Shown here piece after piece: positions 35,701 to 39,449 of a DNA stretch of 64,000 nt (within the stretch, counting starts at the first letter, position 1; every line of letters begins with the position of its first letter). The position numbers and the translations under genes are program-made. The notes under the pieces were generated by a model, which saw nothing but the letters and a program-made list of their open reading frames with translations, searched no databases and was not told the origin of the DNA. Source of the stretch: Argyresthia goedartella (lineage: Eukaryota > Arthropoda > Insecta > Lepidoptera > Argyresthiidae); assembly GCA_949825045.1 (NCBI GenBank), contig OX463813.1, positions 9,238,001 through 9,302,000 of the forward strand, read 5' to 3'.

Positions 35701-38700
35701 ACTTCAGCATTCATTTCGCTAGAAAGACTAACAATATCCTTTCGTTCTTTACACTTAAAACCATCTTTTACTAAAATTAAGGAACCACCTCTTGTTTTAG
35801 TCTTTCTATTGAAACAGCTGATCACTTTATAATTTGGTATGCTGAACTGCATTGCACACTCTTGCAGCCAGTGTTCTGTCATACAAAGTATATCTATTCT
35901 TTCGCTTTCTAAAAATATTTCTAATTCTAGTTGCTTGCCAGAAAAGCCTTGTATATTTTGGTGCATTACCTTTAAGCCGTGCTTTTCTGTTGTCGGTTGC
36001 GGCAGTTTAAAGATACAATAGTATCGTTTGTACATATTGCCTTGTCAGTAGTTACATGCTTCTTAGTACGTGTACTAATCGTTGTGGTGATCGTTATACA
36101 ATTACTTACTTCTGTTATACTGTTTATAACAGATTCTAAAATAAATGAAGCTAAAGACTTAGCTATTACGTCAGTGTCAATTTTAACAATAATAACTTTG
36201 ATGTCCTCACTGTTTCCGTCAGTGATGTATTTACAAATTGATAGATTTGTGTCAAAGAATACAATTTTTGTATTGCGTACAGTTTTATACATATATACAT
36301 ATACATATTTAACTTATGAGTAGCATGCTGTTGCTTTCCATTCATTGTATTTTTGTAAGGGAAGGCACATAGAACAATCTTGCCCACTTCCAGATTAGAG
36401 AGAGCATCAACAAACTTTATCATAGTTTGTTTCCCTACACCTATACTATTCTCCATATATAATATTACGGTTGTACCCTCCTCATATTTGTAGTTTAAAA
36501 TGTTTTTGGCCATAACTTTGAAGGGGACATCGGGCATGCAATAGTTAATAACCGTACCTACGCAACAAGCACGAAGAGGTGGTCCCATACCTACACCTAG
36601 CCTGTCTGAGAACATAACAGTCCTACGAGGTGTCACGTGTGAGGTCCCGGCCGGCGGCGTCGCTGTGCACGTCGTTGCAGGGCTGTCCGGTTCCTGGCAC
36701 TGGCGCTGGTGTGCAGCGGCAGGCTGCGGCGTCAGTGGCGGCGGCGCACGTGTGAGCTCGGCGGTGACGTCACTCGGGGCGAGCTGCTGGTCGCTCGTCA
36801 CCATGTGCGCAGTGAGAGGACAGACCCGCGGCTGATGTAAAGGGTCAGTCTCGGGCTCTGCGGCGGCGTCGGTGTCGTCACTGGGTGCGAGCTGCTGATC
36901 GCTCGCAGTACACTTGATGCGAGGGCTCGCCGGTTGTGGTGGCGCGCTGAGGCAGGCCCGCGGCTGATGTAAAGGATCAACCTCGGAGTCCGCTGGCGGC
37001 GTATCCCCGGTGTCCAGTGCGACGATGGTGAGCTCTTCGGTGGGCGCGGTGGTGTTTTGCTGAGACTCACATATCTGGCAGTTTTCATGGATGCATTGCT
37101 GTGTCTGTTGCGACAACTCGAGTACTCTCCGTAGATTAGTATTGCTGTCCAGTATTATTTTGTTAAGTTCCACAATTTTTTTTTTCTGTCCATGAATACT
37201 TGGTAACTACATCTTGAAGTTCTATCTCCAGTCGCAATATTTTCAATTCTAAATCAGTATTCTGATATTCCTCTGTCATTTCCTGTAGCAGTCTTGCTGA
37301 ATCTTCAAATTTCTTATTTTCCGGTGTAGGGCAAATGTTAAGCTTCTGGATCCGTTTCTGTGTCTTAATGATAGCTTTATTTATTTTCCTCGATTTTTAA
37401 TGTATTTTCTTGTTTTTAGTAGTGGTGTCGATTTCTGATCAGAGGTTAAGTCGATGATGATCGGGTTTGGGTGTTGGACTGCAGAGTTCTGATTTTGTCC
37501 GACCAGAACTCTCTCGAGCAGAACTCGTGGCAGCGCCAACGGGATGCTGGAGGTAATAGCAGCTAGGGTAGTCATTCCTTTATGCTCCATTGGGTTGCAG
37601 GTCATACATTGCCAGGCATAGGTTCGCACCTAAATTAGAAAAAAAAAATTGGTTTGCTCTGCACTGTATTGTGTTTATATTGTACTACTACCATAGATTG
37701 TATTAACACTTGTATATGGACTTGGTCTGAAATAAATGATTATTATTATTATTAAATTCGTATTTTCCGTTAAATATTTACAGGAAAAAAATATGTCGAG
37801 TAAAAAGCACGCACTTCCTATGCGGAAAATTCTCATCGCTAGCATGTCGAATAAAGAGTCGCATACGAGACTTGCTACGAACGGGCGGCGCAAGCATTAT
37901 AAAATCTTTTGCATAACTATCTGTCCGCCATTTCGTAAAATCGCCCATTTTGTATATTTTTGCGCCCAGAGACGAAACCGGTGTCAATCAATAAAGTCAA
38001 TCCAATCAGCCGGTTTTCTGATTGATCAACAAACATCCAAACTCAAAAACCTATATATTTATAATGTTTTAAACTACTATTCATTTATAACGAAGCAATA
38101 AAAAACACGGCAATAATTTGACTGGATGAAAACATTTTTTTCCCGATGCGGCCCCTAGGCATTTGCCTACACTGCGTACTGGGTAATCCGGTGTCCAAGG
38201 TATTATTATTATTAAATTTATAAGACATTTAATATAATAATATCTTGGACACTATTTTCACACATTATCTAACTAGACCCAAACTAGGATTCCCTGTATC
38301 TTGGGTACTAGACAACGATACACATACTTATATAGATAAATATTATACTTAGGTAGATAAACAACCGTGACTAGGGTACAAACATCCGTTCTCATCAAAC
38401 AAATATTTGCCCCCACCGGGACTCGAACCCGGGACCCTTGGCCTCGCAGGCAGGGTCACTGACGGCTCGGCCATACGGGTCGTCAATCCGCTCACAAAGA
38501 GGCTCTCGATTGGCGGCTCAATGCTGCCGCATTTGTTACGAAGATGCTATAGCGACCAAACGCTAAATAAATAATATCTTATCTTATCTTAAAAATATCT
38601 TATAAATGTAGCCCATTAATGCCCCCACCGGGAGGCAAGGGCCTTTACTCGGATACGAGTAAGATTGAGCAATACTACACCACCCTAGCTCAGTGCGGTT

Positions 38701-39449
38701 TGATCACTGATGGAGTAGTATCAGGCTAGTGATCAACCCGACTGTCAGAAGTCATCAAGCTGTCCTATTACGGCTTCTGACATAGCTTTACGACGACTAC
38801 CAACGAGTGTCGATACTAGTCGGGGCCTACAGCTTAACGTGTCATCCGAAATGCGGAAGCGCCCGAAACAAAGGCAACAACTATAATAATTACCAAAATT
38901 TTTTTTTCATTCCCAAAATGGGTAAATGATCACCGAAAGCACAAAATATTAGTGCAAAATACTGCGGTAGCTTAGGAGAAGGGTAAAGAGGGTGAGCGAA
39001 GCGAAGCCCCCTTTATCGTTCGTGTTAGGTTAAACATGTAAGAACAACAAAAAATACTTAAAACATAAAAAGAAGTTTGGTGATCATTTATCTAAACACA
39101 AATTGGTGATCGTTTACTAATTCTGGCGGTCTTTTCGAATTTACTGGCAGTAAATTTTCGATTTTTTTGGTAATCATTTAAACACAAGCCCGAAACAAAT
39201 ACCACATAGATACTTACATGTTGCTACCCGCACGATCGTTTCCAATGTCCGAATGCCGCTAGGCCACGAGCGCTTTCTAAAATATCTTATCTTATCTTAA
39301 AATTTAAAATATCTTATCTTAGCTTAGAATATCTTATTTTAGCTTAAACAATGTCTTATCTTTCCCCAGCGACCGCCGGCACCCTTGTAGGGTATGCGGT
39401 CTGGCGTTACCTGAAAGTGAAGAAGGTGCAGTACGACACAATGGAATGA
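17633..39449 (+). CDS. LAMP-family lysosomal membrane glycoprotein, six exons, 274 aa
   Basis: Lysosome-associated membrane glycoproteins are heavily glycosylated type I proteins of the lysosomal limiting membrane. Exons 17633-17761, 18821-18952, 23232-23348, 23724-23926, 28633-28796 and 39370-39449 join with matching phases (0,0,0,2,1) into 825 bp ending in TGA. Seen in the protein: signal peptide at residues 1-15, lumenal part to about 236, cysteines C66, C103, C180 and C227 (two pairs, as in one LAMP domain), one N-glycosylation sequon at N143, transmembrane helix at about 237-260, and a basic tail with Y270-D-T-M, a YxxPhi lysosomal sorting signal. The stretch around LQAF...GEFG...C followed by PVAVGAALA parallels the end of vertebrate LAMP1 as I know it. 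All introns except intron 3 (375 bp) are swollen by repeats. The single LAMP domain and small size suggest an insect LAMP1-type protein. An upstream 5'UTR exon is possible but not seen. Confidence 0.86.
17990..18070 (-). mobile_element. tRNA-derived SINE family 2, 3' fragment
   Basis: Contains 'aacatttatatgtaggcgcatgcattgctt' and 'ccccacactaggacaccctgtgtcgtggga', the left-hand end of family 2. The tRNA-like head is absent. Confidence 0.65.
18224..18785. mobile_element. 562-bp TIR element with 68-bp inverted ends, in intron 1
   Basis: Left arm 18224-18291 and right arm 18718-18785 are inverted repeats with about four mismatches, starting TGTGTCGCAGTTGGTTGG. No ORF. An M1 MITE (18447-18600) is nested inside. 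The right end lies 35 bp before exon 2 of the LAMP-like gene, so the element supplies or borders the branch-point region of that intron. Confidence 0.85.
18447..18600. mobile_element. MITE family M1, nested in the 562-bp element
   Basis: Recognised by 'gcagtagcttagatgaagggtataaaggggg' and 'catgtaagaacaacaaaaatacttaa'. Confidence 0.7.
18821..18952 (+). CDS. LAMP-like gene, exon 2 (lumenal domain start, C66)
   Basis: Acceptor 'ttcaaacag' and donor GTGAGC bound 132 bp (44 codons, phase 0 to 0) that translate openly as EPATERSLLTATYRLSGSAG and onward, including ETCILLTVDALIDISY. A 'Y-x-V/L...G-x-TC' start followed by alternating hydrophobic strands is typical of a LAMP lumenal domain. The exon is clearly more GC-rich than its flanks. 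A TIR transposon ends only 35 bp upstream of the acceptor. Confidence 0.82.
18995..19780. repeat. AT-rich block bounded by 'ccgaaaccgaa' motifs, in intron 2
   Basis: Left edge carries 'cttcggcttc...aaaaccgaaaccgaatccgaaac' and right edge 'gtttcggtcaagccgaacattcggccgaaaccgaaacc'. The interior is non-coding. Repeats with TTCGGTTTCGG words are frequent in insects; I treat this as one probable element. Confidence 0.45.
19789..19915 (-). pseudogene. Short GC-rich coding-like fragment ending in a stop
   Basis: Minus strand reads VGLKTNCQFIRTKPNNGCAL, then RWAKLNGVYVRKPQHFPNGW and TGA. About 41 open codons, two cysteines, and clearly higher GC than the AT-rich surroundings. It starts right beside the (TTTGA)n end of the LINE at 19914. 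I do not recognise the family. It could be the last exon or a captured piece of another gene, or the tail of an element. Function unknown. Confidence 0.35.
19914..22640 (-). mobile_element. 5'-truncated APE-type non-LTR retrotransposon (LINE), in intron 2
   Basis: Runs on the minus strand from a T-rich junction near 22620-22640 to a terminal (TTTGA)n tail at 19914-19937. It contains one long ORF with the end of an apurinic-type endonuclease and a complete reverse transcriptase. It is antisense to the LAMP-like gene. Target-site duplication not identified. Confidence 0.88.
20144..22615 (-). CDS. LINE ORF2: endonuclease C-terminus and reverse transcriptase
   Basis: 823 uninterrupted codons. 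Residues 1-95 hold the last part of an APE-type endonuclease, with GDFN at 19-22 and SDHTGQ at 82-87 (catalytic Asp/His). The RT domain follows at about 340-620: NFRPIS, GFTKGRST, FCDLSKAFD (motif A, D458), MGVPQGSILGP (motif B, from 513), LFADDTS (motif C, FADD 546-549), then a conserved C-terminal region with LQKRAVRAIYRLGPRVSLGQ. All catalytic RT residues are present. The first catalytic half of the endonuclease is missing because the insertion is 5'-truncated, so the copy is not autonomous. By motif style it belongs to the Jockey superfamily (Jockey/CR1-like). Confidence 0.9.
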   Translation of the reverse strand: MDEVLIKISDRNNFFIICGDFNVNLLEDNNICTRLKSLFLCHDMNYLFLEPTRITATSATCIDNIFTNITPIFKSVINKLTSDHTGQIGIFNIKIKKDQKEDITCVPVSDTRLEHYRNNILDKLWEIPYSDDPNLLYNSVFNLVKNEYDTVFKSKTIKVNNKALFSDWATVGIHRSRRRLYELYEEKSYNKNTAFLDYVRSYSKMFKRVCAVAKSNFIKNKIESSSNVMKTTWQIINRETGKAKATHNNFKLKIDNQLLSTDLEVAKAFENFFTDIPVSTTKSLNSSPAAAESILKQNFEDCKTDFKFRHVNNEDIVKAFKSLEMKKTADAHGLSVKIISSIVDCIAPHLCCIFNQCIDNGVFPDLMKLSKVIPLFKAGSTSDPTNFRPISILPTLSKIFEKLILNQLQSHFYLNNLIHIAQFGFTKGRSTADAGVELIDNIFDAWEDAMDAIGVFCDLSKAFDCVHHDTLVRKLRHYGVKDQTLGLLESYLTDRVQMVDVNGKRSPGSSISMGVPQGSILGPFLFLVYINDLTYLVKAKHGLVLFADDTSLIFKVKRQQSNYDEVNNAISSIVNWFTVNNLLLNEKKTKCIKFVLPNMNPVTTDIFIKGQRLDLVQSTVFLGITLDAKLQWDPHINKLSNRLSSAAFAVKKIRALTDVDTARLVYFSYFHSLMTYGILLWSHAANANSIFILQKRAVRAIYRLGPRVSLGQKFKEINILTFVSQYIYDNLVYVKRNITNFQKYSDIHNFNTRNKDKLVAYVSRLHKISNSFKGNCIRYYNKVPTDIKNLTLDKFKIIITQKLYKKGYYRISDYLEEENRLFE
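22838..23043 (-). mobile_element. tRNA-derived SINE, family 2 (near full), intron 2
   Basis: The minus-strand head 'gacgacctctgtggcgtagcggttgtgg' holds the A box and 'gagttcaatccccggctggg' the B box. A T-run spacer and body follow, down to 'tatataaatgtttatgttta'. It ends about 190 bp upstream of LAMP exon 3. Confidence 0.82.
23232..23348 (+). CDS. LAMP-like gene, exon 3 (C103)
   Basis: 117 bp (39 codons, phase 0 to 0) between 'atgcttgcag' and GTACGC. It encodes a stretch with PNSAKVSGVC followed by LVLSFKEFALELNFAK, matching the LAMP pattern of a cysteine and then a beta strand ending in 'L-x-F'. C103 should pair with C66 from exon 2. Confidence 0.83.
23724..23926 (+). CDS. LAMP-like gene, exon 4 (sequon N143, C180)
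   Basis: 203 bp from 'tatccacag' to the donor CAG|GTGAGC, phase 0 in and 2 out. It encodes TPGGERWYVENLRLTYNSS, containing the only N-x-S/T sequon, and FPTPVGKSFYC, which corresponds to the 'G-x-S-Y-x-C' motif preceding the third LAMP cysteine. Its 3' half has been copied three more times downstream (24099, 24381 and 24715). Confidence 0.84.
24099..24210 (+). pseudogene. Exon-4 copy 1 of the LAMP-like gene
   Basis: Reproduces the exon-4 stretch from 'ccctagcgaccc' to 'gagggcag' with few substitutions, including the codons of FPTPVGKSFYCPDET. The donor has become AGATGAGC, so this copy cannot use the normal 5' splice site. The first half of the exon (residues before about 159) is absent. Confidence 0.88.
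24381..24493 (+). pseudogene. Exon-4 copy 2 of the LAMP-like gene
   Basis: As copy 1, but the donor CAG|GTGAGC is intact and an AG dinucleotide in 'gccgcag' precedes the copied text. A one-base deletion ('gaggggaggg' for 'gagggggaggg') changes frame near the end. TTC to TGC changes one codon. Confidence 0.88.
24715..24825 (+). pseudogene. Exon-4 copy 3 of the LAMP-like gene
   Basis: The most diverged copy: 'ttccccacacctgtgggg' is now 'tccccataactctgggg', and the conserved TGTCCC cysteine-proline codons read TGTCGC. The donor CAG|GTGAGC is retained. It lies just before the Ty3/gypsy insertion. Confidence 0.86.
24937..25234 (-). repeat. 3' LTR of the Ty3/gypsy element
   Basis: About 298 bp. 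Aligns throughout with 27827-28155 except for a roughly 31-bp gap ('gagtgccaccagagggcgac' region missing here) and scattered substitutions. Confidence 0.9.
25235..25851 (-). other. Ty3/gypsy internal sequence without integrase
   Basis: This ~620-bp stretch between the RNase H end and the 3' LTR is too short for an integrase, and no HHCC or DDE integrase motif could be read. The forward ORF over 25587-25973 has no motif and is treated as chance. Confidence 0.6.
25852..27351 (-). CDS. Ty3/gypsy pol remnant: reverse transcriptase and RNase H
   Basis: 499 open codons. Residues 1-60 are the linker after protease. RT motifs: DYRELNSNT (118-126), SKLDFASGFH (motif A, D153), FLAMPFGLKNA (182-192), YVDDV (motif C, 215-219), FLGFEV. 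RNase H follows with an apparent complete acidic set: D364 in HTDAS, E406 in DLETLAV, D431 in TDCNS and D473 near the end. The usual 'D-x-L-S-R' close has decayed to HDRLRK and the ORF stops soon after, without integrase. The frame stays open upstream of 27351 and overlaps the end of the gag frame. Confidence 0.9.
   Translation of the reverse strand: MKCDIDTAIKLELTVIDTDVIGHDKSRVSGILNQYSEFFITGLPTTRVCTGELKIRLIDPSRTVQRRPYKMSSEERIVVRDRVRELLAANIIRPSCSPLSSPALLVKKHDGSDRMCIDYRELNSNTVTDRYPLPLISDQNARLHGANHFSKLDFASGFHLIPVNVESIESTAFITAEGQYEFLAMPFGLKNAISVFQRAIMSALGDPAHDYVIVYVDDVLIISPDVESGLERLQAILEVLTNAGFSLNLKKCSFLKTKVEFLGFEVESGMTKPNRRKIEALTALPPPETVTQLRQFIGLASYFRQFVQNFSMKMAPLYRLTSLKGDLTWKPEHENIRQKIISVLTNDPILTIYDPELPVELHTDASSIGYGAILFQVKPDGKRYVVAYFSKRTSPAESKYHSYDLETLAVMNSVKQFRQYLHGRKFTVVTDCNSLKSSQTKQELTPRAHRWWAFLQSFDFNVTYREGKRMAHDRLRKMPTGHVTVDEDVEKDIDADGQA
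27371..27820 (-). CDS. Ty3/gypsy gag, N-terminal part
   Basis: About 150 codons starting just inside the 5' LTR (the annotated first codon is GTG; an ATG-led start may be a few codons inside). It contains the capsid-like run SEDLPHFDP...WLSQIAYEGMSWSEFKLLFTTRF, the 'W-x-x-F-x-x-x-F-x-x-x-F' pattern of retrotransposon gag. It ends after EILNQGDGAIIN, where it overlaps the pol frame by a shift of one base. The CCHC knuckle and protease expected between them are absent, implying an internal deletion. Confidence 0.72.
   Translation of the reverse strand: MGSVSDQDNTIWKAMFEQQNNNMRALIEALQSSKRPYSEDLPHFDPGKQDVDARSWCATVDLCFSENPPSGGRLVLAVSKALKGEASTWLSQIAYEGMSWSEFKLLFTTRFISSETLAGTLIKMGGEKPSEKEPLGREILNQGDGAIIN
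27827..28155 (-). repeat. 5' LTR of the Ty3/gypsy element
   Basis: About 329 bp, TG...CA on the element strand. Paired with 24937-25234. No primer-binding site could be named with confidence in the adjacent bases. Confidence 0.9.
28156..28261. repeat. GATA/GACA satellite, right part
   Basis: Continuation of the simple repeat interrupted by the LTR element. Confidence 0.8.
28262..28362 (+). mobile_element. tRNA-derived SINE family 2, 3' part, + orientation
   Basis: 'ggatgtttatatgtctgtgacgtcac', 'ggtgtccacgacacagg' and 'ggccagaagcattgtatatgc' are the complement of family 2's left part. A family 1 SINE follows within three bases. Confidence 0.7.
28365..28600 (+). mobile_element. tRNA-derived SINE, family 1
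   Basis: Head 'gcgaccgaatggccgag', B box 'gggttcgagtcccgg', body to 'gtatccaaggttattattatt'. It ends 32 bp upstream of LAMP exon 5, so its tail lies in the acceptor region of intron 4. Confidence 0.88.
28633..28796 (+). CDS. LAMP-like gene, exon 5 (C227, start of TM)
   Basis: 164 bp from 'tatattccag' to ATAG|GTGAGT, phase 2 in and 1 out. It encodes YLRQMRLQAFMF...GEFGPPWHC, then APVAVGAALAI, the beginning of the membrane helix. This is the most LAMP1-like part of the protein. A partial copy of the exon lies about 620 bp downstream, at 29252-29337. Confidence 0.86.
29252..29337 (+). pseudogene. Partial copy of exon 5 of the LAMP-like gene, in intron 5
   Basis: 'aattcggaccgccatggcac' and 'tgttccgattcgtccaggg' are identical to exon 5. 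Afterwards 'taagggtttgaagctacacc' replaces 'tcaggtccgaagctgcgcc', and a 6-bp insertion duplicates 'tgccag'. The changed bases create CAGG|GTAAGG, a strong donor-like site, and 'gagacag' just upstream offers an AG. Not part of the reconstructed mRNA. Confidence 0.85.
29340..30000. other. AT-rich intron 5 sequence
   Basis: No coding or mobile-element end recognised. Confidence 0.4.
30654..30707. repeat. Perfect 54-bp palindrome
   Basis: 27-bp arms 'agcatagcacagcataaaattaatata' meet with no spacer; I verified complementarity base by base. Confidence 0.95.
30711..30754. repeat. Adjacent palindrome, 20-bp arms and 4-nt loop
   Basis: Arms 30711-30730 (tgtgtaattaggcatatata) and 30735-30754, loop 'taca', three bases after the first palindrome. 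Confidence 0.93.
30777..31030 (+). mobile_element. tRNA-derived SINE, family 1, inserted in the transposase gene
   Basis: Full head and body as at 10767. Near the 3' end 'gtccaa' is duplicated. It interrupts the transposase exon, whose halves lie at about 30635 and 31040. Confidence 0.88.
31560..31790 (-). repeat. GGGTTCCGTAC-type repeat, diverged partial copy
   Basis: Contains 'gacagacggacggacggacggacggacagcagaggcttagtaatagggtcccgtttggcaccc', the complement of the 9348 repeat, with an expanded (GGAC)n run. The terminal 'ggttccgtac' has become 'ggtttcttat'. Confidence 0.65.
31795..32885 (+). pseudogene. Decayed non-LTR retrotransposon reverse transcriptase
   Basis: Frames from one RT can be followed with several stops and shifts: DNYRPISLVTI (31799), GQFGFGPGLSTETAVLCLKH and YGYFLDLSKAFDLV (motif A, near 32010), RQG in the motif B area (32195), SYADDVVLLSQS (motif C, near 32310), then the C-terminal domain LKHLGNWVTESLTFDLDIE and LRIQYNNAFRVLLGLPRFSS to about 32845. 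The tail has repeated 'gagtca' units and an A/T-rich end. It lies tail-to-tail with the next LINE. Confidence 0.82.
32941..35304 (-). CDS. LINE ORF2, reverse transcriptase part
   Basis: 787 open codons. Motifs: NFRPGSVLP (normally NFRPISVLP), FGFTKGRSTTDAG, FCDHSKAFD (motif A, D355), GVPQGSIIGP (motif B), LFADDTSII (FADD 444-447), IFLGITID, LARRLSSAAFAVRQIR, LQKRAIRAIYQL. The endonuclease half is in a different frame (35289-36035), joined by one frameshift near 35290-35304. RT catalytic residues are intact. Confidence 0.9.
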   Translation of the reverse strand: MCRPVTLKKMEKFRSGLVSSLPLTPYCKDPNTLYSSFFKSVSAEFERVFNLIKVRPDNKSKFSEWATEDLRQSRSRLYELYEQKSYDHSPEFNVFVKNYSKNFRKDCHKAKCLHLNNKIKASGDKIKTTWNIIKKETGKVRSSESSFNLKVNDQLLSSNEDVANAFEKFFSTISIITTEALPSSSEKSLDYLVENVPQNKDGFNFKPIGSITIVKTFKLLSMKKTEDLWGMSVDVVKSVIDVIAPYMAITFNSCIANGVFPDLMKMSRLIPLFKSGSKQDPANFRPGSVLPVLSKVFEKVILSQLLSHFNASGLLHKKQFGFTKGRSTTDAGVALVEHIFSAWEGSQDAVGIFCDHSKAFDCVDHQTLLLKLQHYGIKDNALKLMESYLMERLLKVDINRCKSTGTHMNIGVPQGSIIGPFLFLVYMNDLPYMVEKMTQIVLFADDTSIIFKVKRQEEILEDANSTLSHVLSWFNVNNLLLNSKETKCIKFCLPNVRQVESSIRIGSERLDLVEDTIFLGITIDSKLQWGPHITNLARRLSSAAFAVRQIRYLTDVETARLVYFSYFHSIMSYGILLWGRAADINTIFFLQKRAIRAIYQLYARESLREKFKEINILTVTCQYIYENIMHVRKNIALFKIVGDGHTINTRNKNRLALPLFRLSKVGTSFMGHCIRIYNKIPQESLILPEKRFKNYDKNELIRKSYYSIKEYLDDKTAWSIPSQRTEIRRGAMDQVYHSPANFLRPKPVPVVKSLFKKKRYGGVSCRFFLTPRPTFRNGVVFFLYKKN
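35289..36035 (-). CDS. LINE ORF2, apurinic-type endonuclease part
   Basis: 248 codons with the complete set of APE-type motifs: HQNIQG (Asn), MTEHWL (catalytic Glu), VSVYRRG, VCGDFNVD, and SSDHTGQ (catalytic Asp and His). This domain nicks target DNA for target-primed reverse transcription. It overlaps the end of ORF1 (35972-36035) in another frame and runs out at 35289, where the RT frame takes over. Confidence 0.88.
   Translation of the reverse strand: MYKRYYCIFKLPQPTTEKHGLKVMHQNIQGFSGKQLELEIFLESERIDILCMTEHWLQECAMQFSIPNYKVISCFNRKTKTRGGSLILVKDGFKCKERKDIVSLSSEMNAEVSCVEMEKYTIVSVYRRGEGDFEVFESVMEQVLQLASRNKSKRVIVCGDFNVDLLDTANRSIRTRILAVFKSYNMCNVILEPTRITATSATCLDNVFCECCIHDKQIVKALSSDHTGQIVVFEESNAIKPVKYCVDQ
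35972..37629 (-). pseudogene. LINE ORF1: PHD-finger end, coiled coil, SGNH-like C-terminus, frameshifted
   Basis: Pieces in element order: 37629-37381 starts RTYAWQCMTC, the W-x-C-x2-C end of a PHD-like finger. 37393-37175 is a charged heptad-rich stretch (ARLLQEMTEEYQNTDLELKI and on), a coiled coil. 37173-36166 is Pro/Thr/Ala-rich, then VGTVINYCMPD and ILYMENSIGVGK, resembling the SGNH-hydrolase-like region of CR1/L2-type ORF1 proteins. 36292-35972 continues it (IVFFDTNLSICKYI, ending NRQQKSTA). Three frameshifts separate the pieces; one is at an A run near 37175. Confidence 0.72.
37632..38190. other. Intron 5 sequence with a retroelement-like tail
   Basis: 37680-37755 ends 'ctgaaataaatgattattattattatt', like a LINE 3' end with an (ATT) tail. 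The rest (to 38190) has an open frame at 37736-38101 without any recognised motif. Confidence 0.4.
38245..38484 (-). mobile_element. tRNA-derived SINE, family 1 (minus)
   Basis: Ends with the tRNA-like head at the right ('cgggactcgaacccgggac', then 'ctcggccatacgggtcgtc'). A facing fragment 'gtgtccaaggtattattatt' at 38191-38212 is the tail of another copy, so two copies once met tail-to-tail. Confidence 0.87.
38615..38880 (+). repeat. 'cccattaatgcccccaccg' interspersed repeat
   Basis: From 'gtagcccattaatgcccccaccggg' via 'gagtaagattgagc' to 'cagcttaacgtgtcatccgaaatgcggaagcg'. Related to 12095(+), 56985(-) and 57718(+). Confidence 0.65.
38946..39075. mobile_element. MITE family M1, partial
   Basis: 'gtgcaaaatactgcggtagcttaggag' through the GC core to 'aagaacaacaaaaaatacttaaaacataaaa'. 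It lies about 300 bp upstream of the last LAMP exon. Confidence 0.72.
39370..39449 (+). CDS. LAMP-like gene, last exon (TM end and sorting tail)
   Basis: Acceptor 'tctttccccag'. The exon completes the split alanine codon and encodes ATAGTLVGYAVWRYLKVKKV followed by QYDTME and TGA (39447-39449). The end of the hydrophobic helix, a basic stop-transfer and a C-terminal YxxPhi signal are as expected for a LAMP, except that one residue (E) follows the Phi position. No AATAAA lies in the next 200 bp. A donor-like GGTGAGT near 39538 leaves a 3'UTR intron or alternative terminal exon possible. Confidence 0.84.

Larger units (their letters stand above)
32890..37631 (-). mobile_element. Nearly full-length APE-type LINE, in intron 5
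   Basis: About 4.7 kb on the minus strand with ORF1 (PHD-finger end, coiled coil, SGNH-like region), overlapping ORF2 endonuclease, and RT. The 5' end at about 37631 falls inside the ORF1 zinc finger, so the element is 5'-truncated and lacks its promoter. Reading frames are broken at about four places. It is related to, but clearly diverged from, the LINE at 19914. Confidence 0.87.

Noticed and set aside
37736..38101. 121-codon ORF in intron 5
   Set aside because: No recognised motif, overlaps a retroelement tail and opposite ORFs.
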